This document shows positions 63,301-64,000 of a stretch of 64,000 nucleotides of DNA, piece by piece (position 1 is the first letter of the stretch; each line of letters starts with the position of its first letter). The stretch comes from Sipunculus nudus. Its lineage: Eukaryota; Annelida; Sipuncula; Golfingiida; Sipunculidae. The stretch lies in assembly GCA_026874595.1 (NCBI GenBank), contig CM049309.1, positions 50,876,079-50,940,078 on the forward strand. Reading direction: 5' to 3'. Made by a program: the position numbers and the translations under genes. Below the pieces are notes generated by a model. The model was not told the origin of the DNA. It saw nothing but the letters and a program-made list of their open reading frames with translations, and searched no databases.

Positions 63301-63709
63301 ATTTCATCACACTGACATTTATTTCCACAAAGACTTACTGCTTAACTGCTGCGAAATCCGTCAAGTTCCGTATCAAGATATATTTATAACTTTTATAAGC
63401 ATTTATTAAATATAATATTGTAGGATATGTTTATTAAATCATGTAATCTAGTATGGAAACTAACATTCTCAACTAAATCATTTTTGCCGAAGAATGAAAG
63501 GTTCTAACATTCTATCATTTCTGAAACTGTCTGTATTTTTGTTTTCTTTTCCTCGACTATTTATACGGGTAGAACCGTTCGAGGTAGGTGGCAGTACCTT
63601 TCCAAACAGGATTATAAATAGCCTGGTGATAGGAATGGTTTGTTATCCTAAAGGTTTAAGGATTTTTAGGATGCCATAAGCGTTTGCTTACTCTTGTACA
63701 TAAACCTAG

Positions 63710-63895
63710 CCGTAACGCGCAATTTCACAAAAAGGACTTTTTTCAGGTCCCAAAAGGTACTTCTTCTGTGTTTCATCGTTCATGTTTCTACCCCTTGTCT
63801 CAGAGCTGTCGCGCATGCGCAAGATCTTGTTATGGTAAACAAACACGAGTGAACTTTACTTACTTTACAAAACCATAACAACGCATAAAACAGGT
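63710..63895 (+). repeat. Dispersed repeat with NRF1-type palindrome, copy 2
   Basis: Partner of 14085-14285. It shares TCGCGCATGCGCAA (63808-63821), an upstream ATGTTTCT run and a downstream AAAACCATAACAACGCATAAA block. Confidence 0.45.
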
Positions 63896-64000
63896 GAATT
63901 TGAGGTACCAGGTCCGTATGATGGGATAGTTTCGCTTGAAAACTTTTTGCATTCATCCAAAATGTACTAGACATACTATTGCAGATATTTATCTATCATT

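Larger units (their letters stand above)
57900..64000. other. Gene-free stretch
   Basis: No exon is recognised. The nuclear-receptor-type site run at 58911, the TA tract near 60330 and the dispersed repeat near 63710 are listed separately. Open frames near 60837-61170 and 62640-63066 overlap on opposite strands and show no domains. Confidence 0.35.

Overview
The window is eukaryotic nuclear DNA. It is AT-rich, has long TA and CT/GA microsatellites, and contains only one convincing host exon. The neighbouring elements (a Penelope-like retroelement, tRNA-derived SINEs, short DNA transposons and minisatellites), together with a natriuretic-peptide-receptor-type exon, suggest a marine invertebrate. 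A mollusc or another lophotrochozoan is my best guess. No diagnostic lineage marker was seen, so this is inference.

Layout. 1-3720: probable intron 1 of a minus-strand gene. 3721-4420: its first coding exon, with signal peptide and the N-terminal ligand-binding fold of a natriuretic peptide receptor or receptor guanylate cyclase, ending at a clean splice donor. A TATA-like box lies about 130 bp upstream, and the rest of the gene would lie beyond the left edge. 6175-8545: a broken minus-strand Penelope-like element with reverse transcriptase and GIY-YIG remnants. It is bracketed by two inverted hammerhead-ribozyme copies, each abutting a long TA repeat. 8640-8760: four near-palindromic sites at about 30-bp spacing. 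11.7-12.1 kb: two tRNA-derived SINE copies. 17.25-22.26 kb: two adjacent minisatellites, an 18-bp-type array and then an array of nearly 90 units of 50 bp that contains a recent duplication of about 1.16 kb. 23.3 kb: an 84-bp hAT-like hairpin MITE with a target-site duplication. 28.2-29.2 kb: a 989-bp terminal-inverted-repeat element filled with TTGGT/ACCAA palindromes and carrying a tRNA-like insert. 35.0-35.6 kb: a diverged minisatellite of roughly 110 bp. 46.2 kb: a pogo-like MITE. The rest, to 64 kb, is non-coding sequence broken by simple repeats. It holds a few clusters that look like transcription-factor sites: an RFX/E-box module at 53.8 kb and a run of AGGTCA half-sites at 58.9 kb.

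I therefore read the window as the 5' end of one gene plus roughly 59 kb of intergenic DNA. Most other open frames are short, lie inside repeats, or are open on both strands, and I do not call them genes. The strongest candidates for something uncommon are the ribozyme-bracketed retroelement and the palindrome-filled element at 28.2 kb.
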